Made by a program: the position numbers and the translations under genes. From contig JAPTJF010000442.1 in assembly GCA_029339195.1 (NCBI GenBank), positions 1 to 52,089 on the forward strand: a DNA stretch of 52,089 nt. The letters are read 5' to 3'. Of this stretch, positions 1 through 10,316 are shown piece by piece. How positions within the stretch are numbered: position 1 is the first letter of the stretch; every line of letters begins with the position of its first letter. This stretch comes from Micractinium sp. NFX-FRZ (taxonomy: Eukaryota; Chlorophyta; Trebouxiophyceae; Chlorellales; Chlorellaceae). The notes under the pieces are model-generated. The model searched no databases. It had not been told where the DNA came from and saw only the letters and a program-made list of their open reading frames with translations.

Positions 1-2
1 AA

Positions 3-74
3 GACGCGTTTGCGCCCTTCGCCCGCCACCTGCAGCGCTGCCGCATCAACATCAGCATTCGTGACACGCGCTGA
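3..74 (+). CDS. 3' end of an upstream gene, probably AlkB-like 2-oxoglutarate dioxygenase (partial)
   Basis: Frame 3 reads 23 residues to a TGA at 72-74, ending in CRINISIRDTR. Seen: an R-x5-R pair around an N-[IL]-[ST] core. Known: AlkB-family dioxygenases end in a closely similar segment (E. coli AlkB has CRYNLTFRQ), where the two arginines bind 2-oxoglutarate. Inference: this is the last exon, or the end of it, of an AlkB homologue lying mostly left of the window. Only 23 residues are visible, so the family call rests on one motif. The gene would converge on the B3-like gene on the minus strand. Confidence 0.4.
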   Translation, partial: DAFAPFARHLQRCRINISIRDTR

Positions 75-244
75 GATGGTTGCATGGTTGCACTTGTTAT
101 GCCCCCCACTGTGTGAACTGTCATGAGCTCGTCAATGTCACGTGGCTCAGGCTGAGGTGTCAATTTCCCACAAGCTGTGCACATGGCACGGTAGTTTACA
201 TTTTGAAGCACAACACGGACTGCCCGAGGCACAGCCCCAGGCTG
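75..244. other. 3' intergenic space between convergent genes
   Basis: 170 nt between the stop of the plus-strand fragment and the stop of the minus-strand B3-like gene. A TGTAA element on the minus strand (plus 196-200) lies 45 nt past the minus-strand stop. Nothing else is recognisable. Confidence 0.5.
196..200 (-). terminator. TGTAA polyadenylation signal of the B3-like gene
   Basis: TTACA on the plus strand is TGTAA on the minus strand, 45 nt beyond the stop at 245. TGTAA is the usual chlorophyte poly(A) signal. The role here is inferred from position. Confidence 0.45.
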
Positions 245-840
245 CTAGCCCACGTGCCCCTGGGCCTGCTGGCTCGCTAAGCCCATCCAGTTTGCTGCCG
301 GCCCCCATGCGCCCTGCTCAGCAAATGCCCGCAGCATGCAGTAGTGCGTCAGGCGCCAACGGTTGGAGGGCATGCTCATGAGGGCGACGCGGTAGGGGTG
401 GAGGGCTGCTGCGGGCACGCGGCCTGCAGGCGGGGGAAACAAGCGGGCAGGCATGCAGGCAAGCCCAGCAGGGTTACGAAGAGCAGCTGTGAAGAGGAAG
501 CCTTGCAACACTCATCTGGAAGTGCTCTGAAGCAAACAAATGCATGCCGCTCACATGCCTAAAACAATGTTCAACCAAGCCACTGAGCTGCTCCCTTGGC
601 GCATCTACCCTCCCCTCCCTGCCTCACCCTGCACCTCCATGCGCGCGAGCACCTCCGCAATTGCCACCCACAGCTGCCCCTCATCCCACTCCAGCATCTC
701 CACTGACGGAAGTGGGCCGCCACGCTCGGCAGCCTCCATCAAAGCGGCTGCTGCAGCCTCTTTGGCTGTTGCGGTCGGGCTGCCAAAGTTGCCCTGTGGC
801 TGCCGCCTTCCCTCCACCTGCTCCTGTGTTGCCTCCCCTG

Positions 841-905
<65 letters not shown>

Positions 906-3686
906 CCATTGTGCTCTGAGCCCTGCCGTCTGCCATGAGGCGGCGCTTTCAGCAGCGGCGCGGGGTTGGCTGACTGAGAGTCGTTGGGCCGCGCCGCACT
1001 GTGGACATCAGAGCTGGGCTCCTCCGCCGGCTCGTTTGCGGCCTCTTCCTCCTGCTCCTCCTGCTCAACTGCTGCTGGCTGACGCCGTTGCTGCTGCCAT
1101 ATTGCTCGCCTGCTGCCGGATACTGAGAGCTCGAACGCGTGGAAGGCTTTGGCCTCCGGAGACGATGCAGGCCAGAGATGGCAGCTGGCGCTCTCGACCC
1201 CGGTGTTGCGCACTGCCAGCACAGTCCCCACTGTAACCTGCAGGCACATTTAGGGGCAGGTCGTCTCGTATGAATGCAGTGTGAACGGCACGTCCCAACC
1301 ACACCATTGCAGAACACAGGGCGGACACAGCCTCAGGCTGTGGAGCCTGTCCTGAGGAGCATGCTTGCTGCGAACGTCACTGTATCATCCATCATGACAC
1401 AGCTGCAACGTATTGCAGCTTCTTATCACCTGGTTGTCTTGCTGAAAGACACGTGGCATTCTGAGCCGTGTCTCCATTTGGCCACTTGGGGGCGCTTTGA
1501 AGTACGTGGAGAACCCCCAAGCCACGCTGCAGCGCCGGCTCCCAACACTAGCCTTGCACGCTGCGCCCACCAGGGGCAGGTCAGGGAAGTCGAGTGTGAC
1601 ACGGCCGGTAGCACTCCTGAGCTGGAAGACCGACTCCCGCATGAACCCTGCAAACACACAAAAGTGACGGTACACATGTGTGTCGTGCTGGCTCAAGCCT
1701 GGCCAGCACTGCAGTGACCTGCGCAATGCGGCAGCCTGCAACATAACAGTACTGCATCAAACGGCGTGCACGTTTGCCGGCCCTCCCAACAGGGCATCGC
1801 CCCCACCTGGCAGCGAGATGTCAGTGGTGCTGATGGCACGCTTGGAAAGCGCAACCGCATACTGCCCACTGCCAGCAGGGTACTCGAGCCACCGAGACGT
1901 GCGCGTGTAGGGCTGCTCCAGCTGGGTCTCTCCTTCCGCTTCCTCCTCCTCGCCGCAACCAGGCACACTGACCTGCCTCTGTTCCGCCGCCACCCCAGGT
2001 GCAGGCAACGAGCCTCGGAGGCCGCTCGCCTCTGCCCCAGTGGCCTGCAGCCGCTGCCGCTTGGCGCTGCAGGGGTCTTTGCTGCTGCCCTCTCCACTGC
2101 GCCTGGTCCTTTTCAAGCTGCCACCACCGCGGTGCACATCGCCGCTATCGCTGCCATCGCCCTGACCATCGCCCTGACCAGGCTGATGTGGTGATGCATC
2201 AGCGGGGCTGTGCTGATCGGGGGGATCCGGCTGCACCAGCTTGAGTCCTGCAAATTGTTGTGCATCCGGAGAGCCTGCCCGCCAGTGGTGGTAGTAGACG
2301 CGGCTGGAGGTGCTTGCACCCAGCACCAGCACATCTCCCGCTGCCACCTGCAGGCAGGCAGGCGCGCAGGCAGGCAGGCAGGTGGGCAGGCCAGTGTGGT
2401 TTCATACATTCAATTGTGCAAAGGCTGCGGCACAGGCGCGGCAATGCCATGCCATGCCGGTCCGCTCCTGCCATGGCCGTGCTTGCAATAGCATGCAGCG
2501 CACAGCAGGCCACGGCAGATGTCCTGCGCACAGCAGGCCGCGGCAGATGCCCTGCGCGCAGCAGGCCACGGCAGATGCCCTGCGAGCTTGCCTGGTTGGC
2601 GTCAAGGAAGGCGCGCGGCAGCTTGAGCACACGGGTTGGGCCCGAGCTCTTGTTAAACGTCCTCCAGCTGCAGCTGGAGGCCGCTGCATCTGCCTGCTCC
2701 GCACTGCTGGCTGGGATCAGCTGCAGAGTGCCCTGGGGCTGTTGTGTGACGGGAAGGGCGCTCCTCAGCCACTCTGCTTGAGCAGGGAAAGAGGGAAGGA
2801 GGGCAGACGGAGGAGAAGTTGAGCAGCTTGTGATCACGAGGGGGGGAGGGATGGCACACCATGCAACTACACTGCCTGCAGGCATGGTGCTCACTCGGCA
2901 GGGCCAGCTGCCCTTGCCGCGCCACCGTGCGGGACAACTTGATGGCGTACTGCCCGCTGCCGGCTGGGAACTCCTGCCATCTGGACATGGAAGCTGCTGC
3001 TGTGGTCTGGGTCACGCGGCCGCCGCCTGCCTGCTGCTCCTGCATCCCACCAGAGCTTGGCAGGGCTGCGACGCTGGGCGTGCTGCCTGCGCGCTGGTCT
3101 GTGGGCTGGGGTGCTGGGGATGCCTCCTGAGCGGTCCCTGGCACAGCCTCTGCCTCCCCAGCTGCACAACAGGCCTGAGCTGCCCGCAGGTGCGCAGCGG
3201 CCTCCTGCGCTGGTGCCAGGAGCCCTGCTGCCAGGCCGCCGGCCAGCAGGCGCCATGCGGCCTCCCAGCTGCAGTGCGGGGGCAGCAGGTGCTGCCAGAG
3301 TGGGTGCTCGGTGTAGGAGGCAGCGGAGCGGTGCAGCTTGAGCTGGTCGGCGGGCTTCCCCAGATCCTGAGCCAGCTGCAGGAGAATGGGGGTGTTGTCA
3401 GGTGGCGGCGTTGGTTTGCAAGGTCTGGCGCCAGCACCAGCCTTCTCATAGTTCCTGGGTCCCCAATGTGGCAGGGAGAAGAGCGGCGGCAGGGGGGGGG
3501 AAGGCAGGCGCACAGGTGGCGGCGGCGGCGGCGGCGGCGGCGTACCCGGACTTTAGCTGCGTCGTAGGTTGCCTCTGCAACCTCCTGTCGCGCGTGCCAA
3601 CCCAAGGGCAGTATCTCGCCCTTATAAACCAGCAAAGGCCGCCAGCCCGCGGGGTCCAAAAGGACCTTCCCGAGCGGTGGCGGCAT
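245..3686 (-). CDS. Nuclear-type protein with two tandem B3-like modules and a polyglutamine tract (783 aa)
   Basis: Seven exons join in frame: 3546-3686, 2895-3375, 2592-2773, 1807-2347, 1430-1647, 628-1237, 245-423. The start is the ATG at 3686. Two related modules are visible. The first begins SRWQEFPAGSGQYAI (about residue 178), continues past LPKWLRSALPV, and reaches LPRAFLDANQVAAGDVLV. The second begins SRWLEYPAGSGQYAV (about 419) and reaches MPRVFQQDNQVTVGTVLA. The 'F....NQ.x.GD/TVL' ending resembles the last strands of plant B3 DNA-binding domains; this is an inference from shape, not a proven match. Between and after the modules the protein is acidic and Ser/Gly-rich. A run of about 20 Gln (residues 634-653) is coded by a pure CAG repeat. 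Intron 3 uses a GC donor. A transcription-factor role is plausible but unproven. Confidence 0.7.
841..903. repeat. Coding (CAG)n microsatellite
   Basis: An uninterrupted run of about 20 CTG units on the plus strand, read as CAG/Gln in exon 6 of the B3-like gene. The pure codon use suggests recent expansion and likely length polymorphism. Confidence 0.9.
2498..2581. repeat. 28-nt tandem repeat, three units, intronic
   Basis: Three near-identical 28-nt units (2498-2525, 2526-2553, 2554-2581) differing at a few positions. They lie directly downstream (minus strand) of the GC donor of intron 3 in the B3-like gene. Confidence 0.9.
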
Positions 3687-4944
3687 TTTCAATCTAGAAG
3701 ACGAAGAAGTATGCGTGAATCGGCAAACGCCCAATCTAGATTTGCATTAGGAATGCATGGTGAATTGCCTGGGCAAAGGAGGGCGCCAGGGCTGGGCCAA
3801 GCTGCGCTCGTGCTGAGCACTGATTTTGGCTATTTCCATCGCAGAGGCCGTCATTACGCATGGCTTTATTTGTAGAGACTTTGTTAGGGAGGCAGGAAGT
3901 CTGTGTGAGCTGCGAGAACGGTTTGGCTCCCTCTTTCCGCCCTCTCTCGGTTGGGAACTGGAGGGAGGCAGCATGAATTGGCACTAGTGTGCAGTCAATC
4001 TGTGATTTGGACGTCTTCAGCAGCCCGCGGGCGCCATGACCACGTTCTTAGCTGCCCAGCCGCCTAGGACGCCGGCCACAGGCCAGGCCAGTCATCCCAC
4101 AGATGCCTTGGCGGAGGTAGGCGGGTACAGGTAGCTGGCAGCACGGTGGAGTGCGCCCCGGGCGCTCCTCTGCTACGTGCCCCATCTGCCGCCGCCAGCA
4201 GTAATGCAACACACCGCCCGCATAGCAGCCTCTACCCGCCTTGCACAAACCCTACGCTGCCCCCACTGCCCTGCCCCAAAAGAAGACGCAGCACACTTCC
4301 TCTTTCATTGCCCGCTCTACACCACACTTCGCACCCAATTTGCAGACCTCTTCCCCCCCCGATCTCAAGCCCTGCGGCCTGGCTGGCCCAACCAGCCAGC
4401 GCCCGCCTCGCACAGTTCCTTCATCAAAGCTACACACTCCATTGCTCTCCCCCTACTCTGTCCCATGAGACCGCTGCTGGCTCCCCGTGGACTTGAAATG
4501 TAATTGATTGATTGTGTGGGACGCGTGTTGGTGGTGCTTGCCAGCAGTTCTTTCCTTCGTTTTCAAAGACTCTTCACACTACTGAGGAGGAGGCAAAACC
4601 CCGACACGCATTAAGTTGGCGGCGGGGTGGGGCAGAGCTGAGGGGGGCTTGTGCGGGATACGTGCTGTGCTGATGCTGAGCCTTCTGCCTGCCTGCCTGT
4701 CTGGCTTCCTGCCTGCAGGCCTGCCTGGACAGGCCCACCACCCCACCACCCCTGCCCCCTGCCCTTCTCTTTCCCGTGCCCTGCCATTCCCACACACGCC
4801 CATCTCCCGCGCTGCCCTGCTCAGCAACCATCCCCCCTGCCCTGACCCGGGTGCCGCCAGCGTCCAGCACACCGTTGTGCCTGTGTGTTGAGACCCCGCC
4901 CGCTCACCTTCCTGCGCCTGCCCGCCTGCCCCCCGCCCCTGCAG
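3687..4944. other. Intergenic region between the B3-like gene and the RPC1 segment
   Basis: The divergent space holds the B3-like gene's promoter side and, at 4141-4520, a retrotransposon remnant. I looked on the plus strand for further RPC1 exons upstream of 4945 and found none. 4520-4944 is C-rich with short (CTGC)n tracts and no credible coding segment. Confidence 0.6.
4141..4520 (+). mobile_element. 5'-truncated non-LTR retrotransposon (LINE) 3' end remnant
   Basis: An open frame ending at 4503 contains RCPHCPAPKEDAAHFLFHCP. This is the Cys/His finger (C-x2-C ... H-x4-C) typically found after the reverse transcriptase of plant and algal LINEs (the zf-RVT type). The reading frame stops next to a short (ATTG)n-like tail at 4500-4516, as expected for a LINE 3' terminus. 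No reverse-transcriptase or endonuclease motifs lie upstream, so the copy is strongly 5'-truncated. The specific LINE clade cannot be assigned. Confidence 0.55.
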
Positions 4945-7556
4945 CTGGACCTGAATGCCGACGACGTCAAGCGCGCCATTGTGCGGGCACCCAAGCTGAG
5001 GATCAAGCTGGAGAACATGAGGTGGGGGCTGGGGGCGGGGGGCTGGGGCTGGGCAGGAGTAGGGTTAGGGTGGGCTAGGCTTGGGGCCAGGAGCGAGGGC
5101 TGGGCTGGGCTGGGTGGGGCAAGGAGGCGCCCCAGTGCTGTGCCCGAGGTGCGTGCTTGCTGGCCCCCTGCGGCGCCCCGCCCGCGCCCCTTGTCCCCAT
5201 CCCCCGCCCCTCTCGCCACTGCCCTGCCACCACCCTGCGACGTGAGCCATGGGGCGGTCGGTGCCGTGGGGGTGACCCCCGCCTCTCTCCCTCCCTCCCT
5301 CCCTCCCTCCCTCCCTCCCTCCCTCCTCACCCCACATCGTCCCCATTCCTCCTCCTGTTGCTCTGCCGCAGCAGCCACCCTGCTGTGCTGGCCGGGATGA
5401 TGCGTGCCTTGGCGAGCACGCCACCCTTCCCCTCTCGTCCGCCCCCCACATCAGCGCACCTGCTCAATGTAGTTTTCTACCTTTGACCACCGCCCCCCTC
5501 TGCCCTGCAGCGTGCTGGGTGACATGCTGCTGGAGGTGCGCCCCCCCGACGACGGAAAGCAGCCGCTGTTCTTCCACCTCAACTCGCTGGTGGGGGTGCT
5601 GCCCGACGTCATCGTGCTGGTGAGCGGGGGGGTGCTGCGAGTGGTAGTGACTTGGAGTGGCAGGGTGAAGCGGAGGACACTGCAGCAGCACACACAGAGG
5701 GAGATGGCAGGTTAGGGCAGCATGGGAGCGCAGCAGGGGGAGGTCTGGCACCGAACCGCGCATGCCCCTGTCCTCACTGCCCCCCACCCGCCTTTCCTCC
5801 CTTGCCACCCAACGTCCGCTGTCTTTGCACCCCAGCCTCACTCCCCAGCCTCACTGCCCACCACCCCCCAACACCCTCCACCCTCCCCCCCGGCAGGGCA
5901 TCCCAACGGTGGACCGCGCCGTGATCAACCGGCAGGAGAAGGACAAGTCCAAGTTCCACATTCTGGTGGAGGGGACCAACCTGCAGGTGGGTGGGGGGCA
6001 GGTGGGGTTTGGTTGTGAAGCGCCTGGTGTGTTTGCTCTAGTTGAGCAGGGCAGAGGAAGGGCAAGAGCAGTTTCACATTCCTGAGTAACGGGACCAACC
6101 CGCATGCAATGCTCTTTGTGCCATGTGCATGTGAACGGTGGGGACGTCTGGCCCACGTTCGGGGGGAGTTGCGGGCATCTCGCAACACCGCTGCCAGCCA
6201 AAGCCAGCGCTTGCCGTCTCACCCGCCCGGCCCGCCCCGCTCTCCCCCTCCCACCACGCCGCCCCCCTGCCCTCCCCGCCCGCCAGGCTGTGATGGGCAC
6301 CACGGGCGTCAACGCGCGTGCCACCACCACCAACCACATCATGGAGGTGCAGCAGTTCCTGGGCATTGGTGAGAGGCGGGCCGGTGGTGATGAGGTGGTG
6401 GTGGGGTGCGGGCGGGGTGGATGGGGGGCCAGTGCAGCAGGTGAACGCATGCTGTGAGCGAGGAGGGCTGCAGGCAGCTTCCTAGTCACGTGCGAGAGCG
6501 GTGCGGCACAGCGGAGTGGGCTGCCCTGCACTGACGTGCGCCCCACGCCACTCGTCTCAGCCCTGCCCCTTCACCCCCTGCGGAGGCTGCGCGGTGAACG
6601 TTCCTTAGACGACCGTTAAGGCGCGCAATCGATGCACATTACCGACCTGAACACCCTCCCCTCAACACCCCCGCTGCAGAGGCTGCCCGGCGCACGATTG
6701 TTGACGAGATCCAGACGACCATGAAGGCGCACGGCATGACCATCGACGACCGACACATGATGCTGCTGGCCGACTGCATGACCTACAAGGTGCGTGGGGA
6801 GGCTGCTTCCAGTACGTCGTCCTGTTTCAGTTGTGTGTGTGTGTGTACACCAGGTGGGCTGTTTTGTTGCGCGCGTGCGATGAGAAGCATTGTAAAGTAC
6901 GGGGTTGGGGTGGAGATGGTGGTATTGTTGGTGCTGCTTCGCCCGGCAGCTGCCCACGCTGCCCTGGCGCTTCGCCCCCTCACCGCCGCAGCACCGCTCA
7001 CCTGCACCCGCCGCCCCCTGCCCTTCCCTTCCCCCCGGCCGCAGGGCGAGGTGCTGGGCATCACCCGGTTTGGCATTGCCAAGATGAAGGACAGCGTGCT
7101 CATGCTGGCGTCGTTTGAAAAGACGACAGACCACCTGTTTGACGCGGCGCTGCACGGGCGCTGCGACGACATCAACGGTGCGGGTCGGGGGGGGGGGGGG
7201 GGCGCGCCCCTTGTGTGCCTTGGCTCGGGCTCGTTCTCGACGATTTGCGGGAAGGAGTTGGCGCTGTGCTGTGTTCACTTCCACCTTGTGTATTCACCCC
7301 CCCTCAGCAGCCTCCTGTCGCGCACCAGCGCTGCCCTGCCCTGCCCCACATACCTCGCGCACACGCTGATCGCCCATCAAGTGTTGAACATTACTTGCCT
7401 GCCCCGCACACCTGGCCCCTGTCTGCAGGCGTGTCCGAGTCCATCATCATGGGCATCCCCATGCCCACCGGCACGGGGCTGTTCAAGGTCATGCAGCGGG
7501 CGGAGGTGGTGCCGTCGGCGCTGCGCCAGCGCCCGCCGCCGCTGCTGGCCTTCTAG
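4945..7556 (+). CDS. RPC1: RNA polymerase III largest subunit, C-terminal part only (242 aa)
   Basis: Seven exons join in frame: 4945-5021, 5511-5619, 5897-5986, 6287-6368, 6680-6789, 7045-7177, 7429-7556 (TAG). Diagnostic segments include EGTNLQAVMGTTG, DRHMMLLADCMTYKGE, VLGITRFGIAKMKDSVLM, SFEKTTDHLFDAAL and SESIIMGIPMPTGTGLFK. These match the end of RPC1/POLR3A, the catalytic large subunit of Pol III that transcribes tRNA and 5S genes, and not RPA1 or RPB1. RPC1 is normally about 1,390 aa. The first 1,100 or so residues, with the catalytic Mg site, are absent, and the first exon seen begins mid-domain after a good acceptor with no upstream start. Either the 5' exons lie elsewhere (a break or misassembly) or this is a partial duplicate. 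The retained part shows no internal stop and splices cleanly. Confidence 0.9.
5281..5325. repeat. (CCCT)n microsatellite in RPC1 intron
   Basis: About ten consecutive CCCT/CTCC units in the intron between the first two RPC1 exons seen. Confidence 0.85.
6071..6110 (+). repeat. Degenerate copy of an RPC1 exon tail within the downstream intron
   Basis: GTTTCACATTC.TG followed by GGGACCAACC matches the end of exon 5897-5986 (5953-5988), 118 nt downstream. The copied donor no longer reads AG|GT. Confidence 0.6.
6572..6647 (+). repeat. Degenerate copy of the head of RPC1 exon 6680-6789 inside the upstream intron
   Basis: The stretch aligns with 6666-6755. It shares CACCCCC..GAGGCTGC.CGG, then AGACGACC, then AAGGCGC and a final ACCGACC, about 100 nt upstream of the real exon start. 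The acceptor in the copy is destroyed (TGCGG instead of TGCAG). Confidence 0.6.
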
Positions 7557-8008
7557 CGGTGCGTGGGGCTGGCCCTTGCACCCTGCGCCGACAAGGATGG
7601 GGCCAGCTGCGCCCGGTGCTTGCCGGCCAGCTGGCTGAGCGGCTGGCAGGTTAGATAGCTTGTTGTATGGGCCGCCTGGTGTGCGGCCCAGCAGGCAGTA
7701 GCATCAGCATTGATCTTAGGTAGGCTGCGTGTTGATAGCTGCCAGGCCCAGTCCCGTGTGCCTGCTGACCCTCCTCCTCTCGCTTGTGGCCCCCTTTTCT
7801 GAATTCTGGGGCCTCTTTGGGTGGCCAAGCATGTCGCTTTGGCCCCTGCTCACCCCCTCTTGCCAATACGGCCCATATTGTGCTGTTGCCTTCTCCCCCC
7901 GCTAGTCCCTCCGCTCTCTCAACTCCCCTCTATTGATTTCACCAAGCCCCACTCACGTGCACCATGCCACTGAGCGACACTGGATTGCTAGCTGTGCTGC
8001 ACGGGCTG

Positions 8009-8013
8009 TGTAA
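8009..8013 (+). terminator. TGTAA, candidate poly(A) signal of RPC1
   Basis: TGTAA lies 453 nt after the RPC1 stop. The function is inferred from motif and position only. Confidence 0.35.
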
Positions 8014-8085
8014 CCCAGCACCAGGCTGATCCCCCTCCTGCGTGGTCAGTGGTGTCGTGCTGCACTTGCTGTGCATGTTGTAGGC

Positions 8086-8090
8086 TTACA
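8086..8090 (-). terminator. TGTAA, candidate poly(A) signal of the SDR gene
   Basis: TTACA on the plus strand gives TGTAA on the minus strand, 244 nt after the SDR stop. Confidence 0.35.
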
Positions 8091-8333
8091 GGCACAGCAC
8101 GCGAATCTCCATGCTGTGGAAGCTTTGCATGCTGGATGTGATGGGAAGGTGCAGGGCACTGGCACGCCTCTAGTAGGGGGCTGAGGGCATCAGCAGCACG
8201 TGAGAGGGCGGAAGTCAGAGGCGGGCGGGCTCTGCCAACCGTGTGGGCTTGACAAAGCTGCTGCGGCACTCTGTGCCTGCCTAGGTGCTTGCGGGCCCTG
8301 AGAGGCATCAATTCTCGCTGCCAGCGGCTAGTT

Positions 8334-10316
8334 TCACCGCCTGGACCCCAGGTGCAGCCCTCCGTCGACAGGTATGGTGCACCCCGTCAGGAAGCGGGCC
8401 TTGTCAGAGCACAGGAAGGCGGCCAGCTCGCCCACCTCCTTGGGCCGCCCCCACCGCTGAGCTGGCGTGCCCGCGATCAGCCGCTGGAGCGCCTCCTCTG
8501 ATGCCGGCACCTGCGGGAGCGGCGGGGGGCAGTACCATTTGCAGTTGCACGCACCTCACACTGGCAAAGGTCCTGATCAGTGGCCACCCGCCTCAACTTA
8601 CATCGTATGCTGCATCACATTCTGTGCATTGTACTGCCTCAAAGTGTACTGCCCCACCCCTGGAGCGAGCCCCCACCTTGGACCATGCGTCTGTGCGGAT
8701 GAAGCCCGGCACGATGGCGTTGACGGTGACGCCCTGCGGGGCGAGCTTCAGGGCGTGCAGGCGCACCAAGTACTCCAGCCCAGCCTTGGCCTGCCCCGGC
8801 GCCTCATACACAACCAAGGGGCCCTGCACTCAACGAGGCAGCGCAGGGGTGCGGTGCGCGATGACGTGGCAGGGCAGGCAGAGCGAGGCGCAGGCTTAGG
8901 GGAGAGGCCGCCACAGCGGCGCCTCGCCTCACCACGGCGCACGATAGCTGAGCGTCATGCGGCGCCCCGGCCAGTGGTGCGGCTGTGGAGGGCTAGCTGA
9001 TATGCAGAGCTACCACCGCCCGCCAGGCTGGCAAGGCAGCACGAAGCCGCGGAAGCCCTGCCTTGGCACCACCAGTGTTATGCTCCCCCTGACACCTACA
9101 CGACACCTGTATTTCTACACGCAATCGCCCCAAGTACGCCCCGCCGCACCGATGTGCTGTTGCACCCCTGGGCAGAGATGGCCACCACGTGGCGCAGCCC
9201 GGTGCAGCGCTCCAGTGCCAGGCTGAGGCCGCGCTTGAAAGCCACCGTGTACACCTGCAGGCCCACGCATGGGTGGGTGGGGCAAGGTTTGGTTGGGGGG
9301 CCGGGGACAGTGCCATGGCGTGGGACTAGGCCAAGGGCAGGGGCAGGGGCGGGGGCGGGATGATGCCCTGCATGCAAGCGCGTGAAGAAGCGGCGGTGCG
9401 GGGTGGCTGGCCCCTGTAGGATCCCCAGGACACCCCTCTCAAAGCGGTCCCCTCACCTGGTGATAGTAAGCAAAGGCCGCCTCCCAGTCCTGCTCCCCCC
9501 TCACTTCCGGGGCCGCCGCCGAGTGCGAGGTGACCCCCACATACAGCCCGGCATTGTGCACCAGGGCGGTGAGGCGCCCGCCAAAGCGGGAGGCCACGCA
9601 GGCGAGCAGAGCGTCCCAGGTGGCGGGCAGGGACGTGTCGCCGCCCACGCACTCCACCGCCACGCCAGGGTACAGCCGCGTCAGCTGCTCGGCCGCGCGG
9701 GCCGCAGCTTCGGCATCAGAATTGTATCCCAGCACCTGGGGGTGGGTGGGTGGTAGAGGGGCGGGGAGGCAGTGGAGCACTGAAGTAGTGAGAGTGTGCG
9801 CTGTTGTGTGATGAGGGGCGGGGCCACATGGTGCGGTGGCGTGCGGGCATGTGGGTGTTTGGCCTCAGCAAGCGCTTCCCTAGTATCTCGCAGCTGCGGC
9901 GGCACAGCGGCTGCCGGCGCCTATGCCAGCAGGGGCGGGCTGCGGCAGTGCCCACTGGGTGCTCACCAGGCTGTACCCTTCCCGTGCCAGGCAGCTGGCG
10001 ATGCCAAAGCCAATACCCCGTGTTCCACCGGTAATCTGCATCACATTTGCAAGCAGGTGTTGATAGCAGGTGCGGGGATAACGGAGGGGATCAGGGATGA
10101 GGCGGCGTGGATGATGGGTAGATACTCTTCCCTTGCAACACTGCTCCGCCCAGGCCTGCTCCTTCGCAATGCAATGCCGGCAGGCAGCACAAGTGAGGGC
10201 AACGGCAGCATGAATGCAAGCAAGATAAGGCCACCTGGCGGGCTTACCAGCGCCACACGTTCAGTGGGCGGCTCGGCTTCCGCAGGCGGCGCCGCCGCCG
10301 TTGTTGGCTCCTCCAT
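8334..10316 (-). CDS. Classical-type short-chain dehydrogenase/reductase with atypical Tyr-Lys spacing (285 aa)
   Basis: Six exons, all introns phase 0: 10248-10316, 9967-10035, 9457-9735, 9138-9254, 8677-8823, 8334-8510. Length is normal for the family. Seen: ITGGTRGIGFGIA (residues 24-36), the NAD(P)-binding glycine motif; HNAG at 106-109; AISAQG with the presumed catalytic Ser; VVYEAPGQAKAG (182-193); and VNAIVPGFIRTD plus TGCTIPVDGG, both typical of SDR C-terminal halves. The active-site pair normally reads YxxxK. Here the Tyr (184) and Lys (191) are seven apart and the residue four before the Lys is Pro. Substrate is unknown. There is no targeting signal I can defend. The gene is divergent from the DFR-like gene. 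Confidence 0.85.

Larger units (their letters stand above)
7557..8333. other. Shared 3' flanks of RPC1 and the SDR gene
   Basis: Convergent 3' space of 777 nt. No exon-like segment was found. It holds one TGTAA on each strand. Confidence 0.5.

Noticed and set aside
540..1236. Long plus-strand and third-frame open frames over the CTG repeat
   Set aside because: They are shadows created by the triplet repeat. Only the minus-strand frame splices into a coherent protein.
4141..4520. Assigning the LINE remnant to the Chlorella Zepp family
   Set aside because: Only the Cys/His finger and a short tail remain; this is not enough to name a clade.
5050..5070. TAGGGTTAGGGT as an internal telomere repeat
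   Set aside because: Only about one and a half units; no array.
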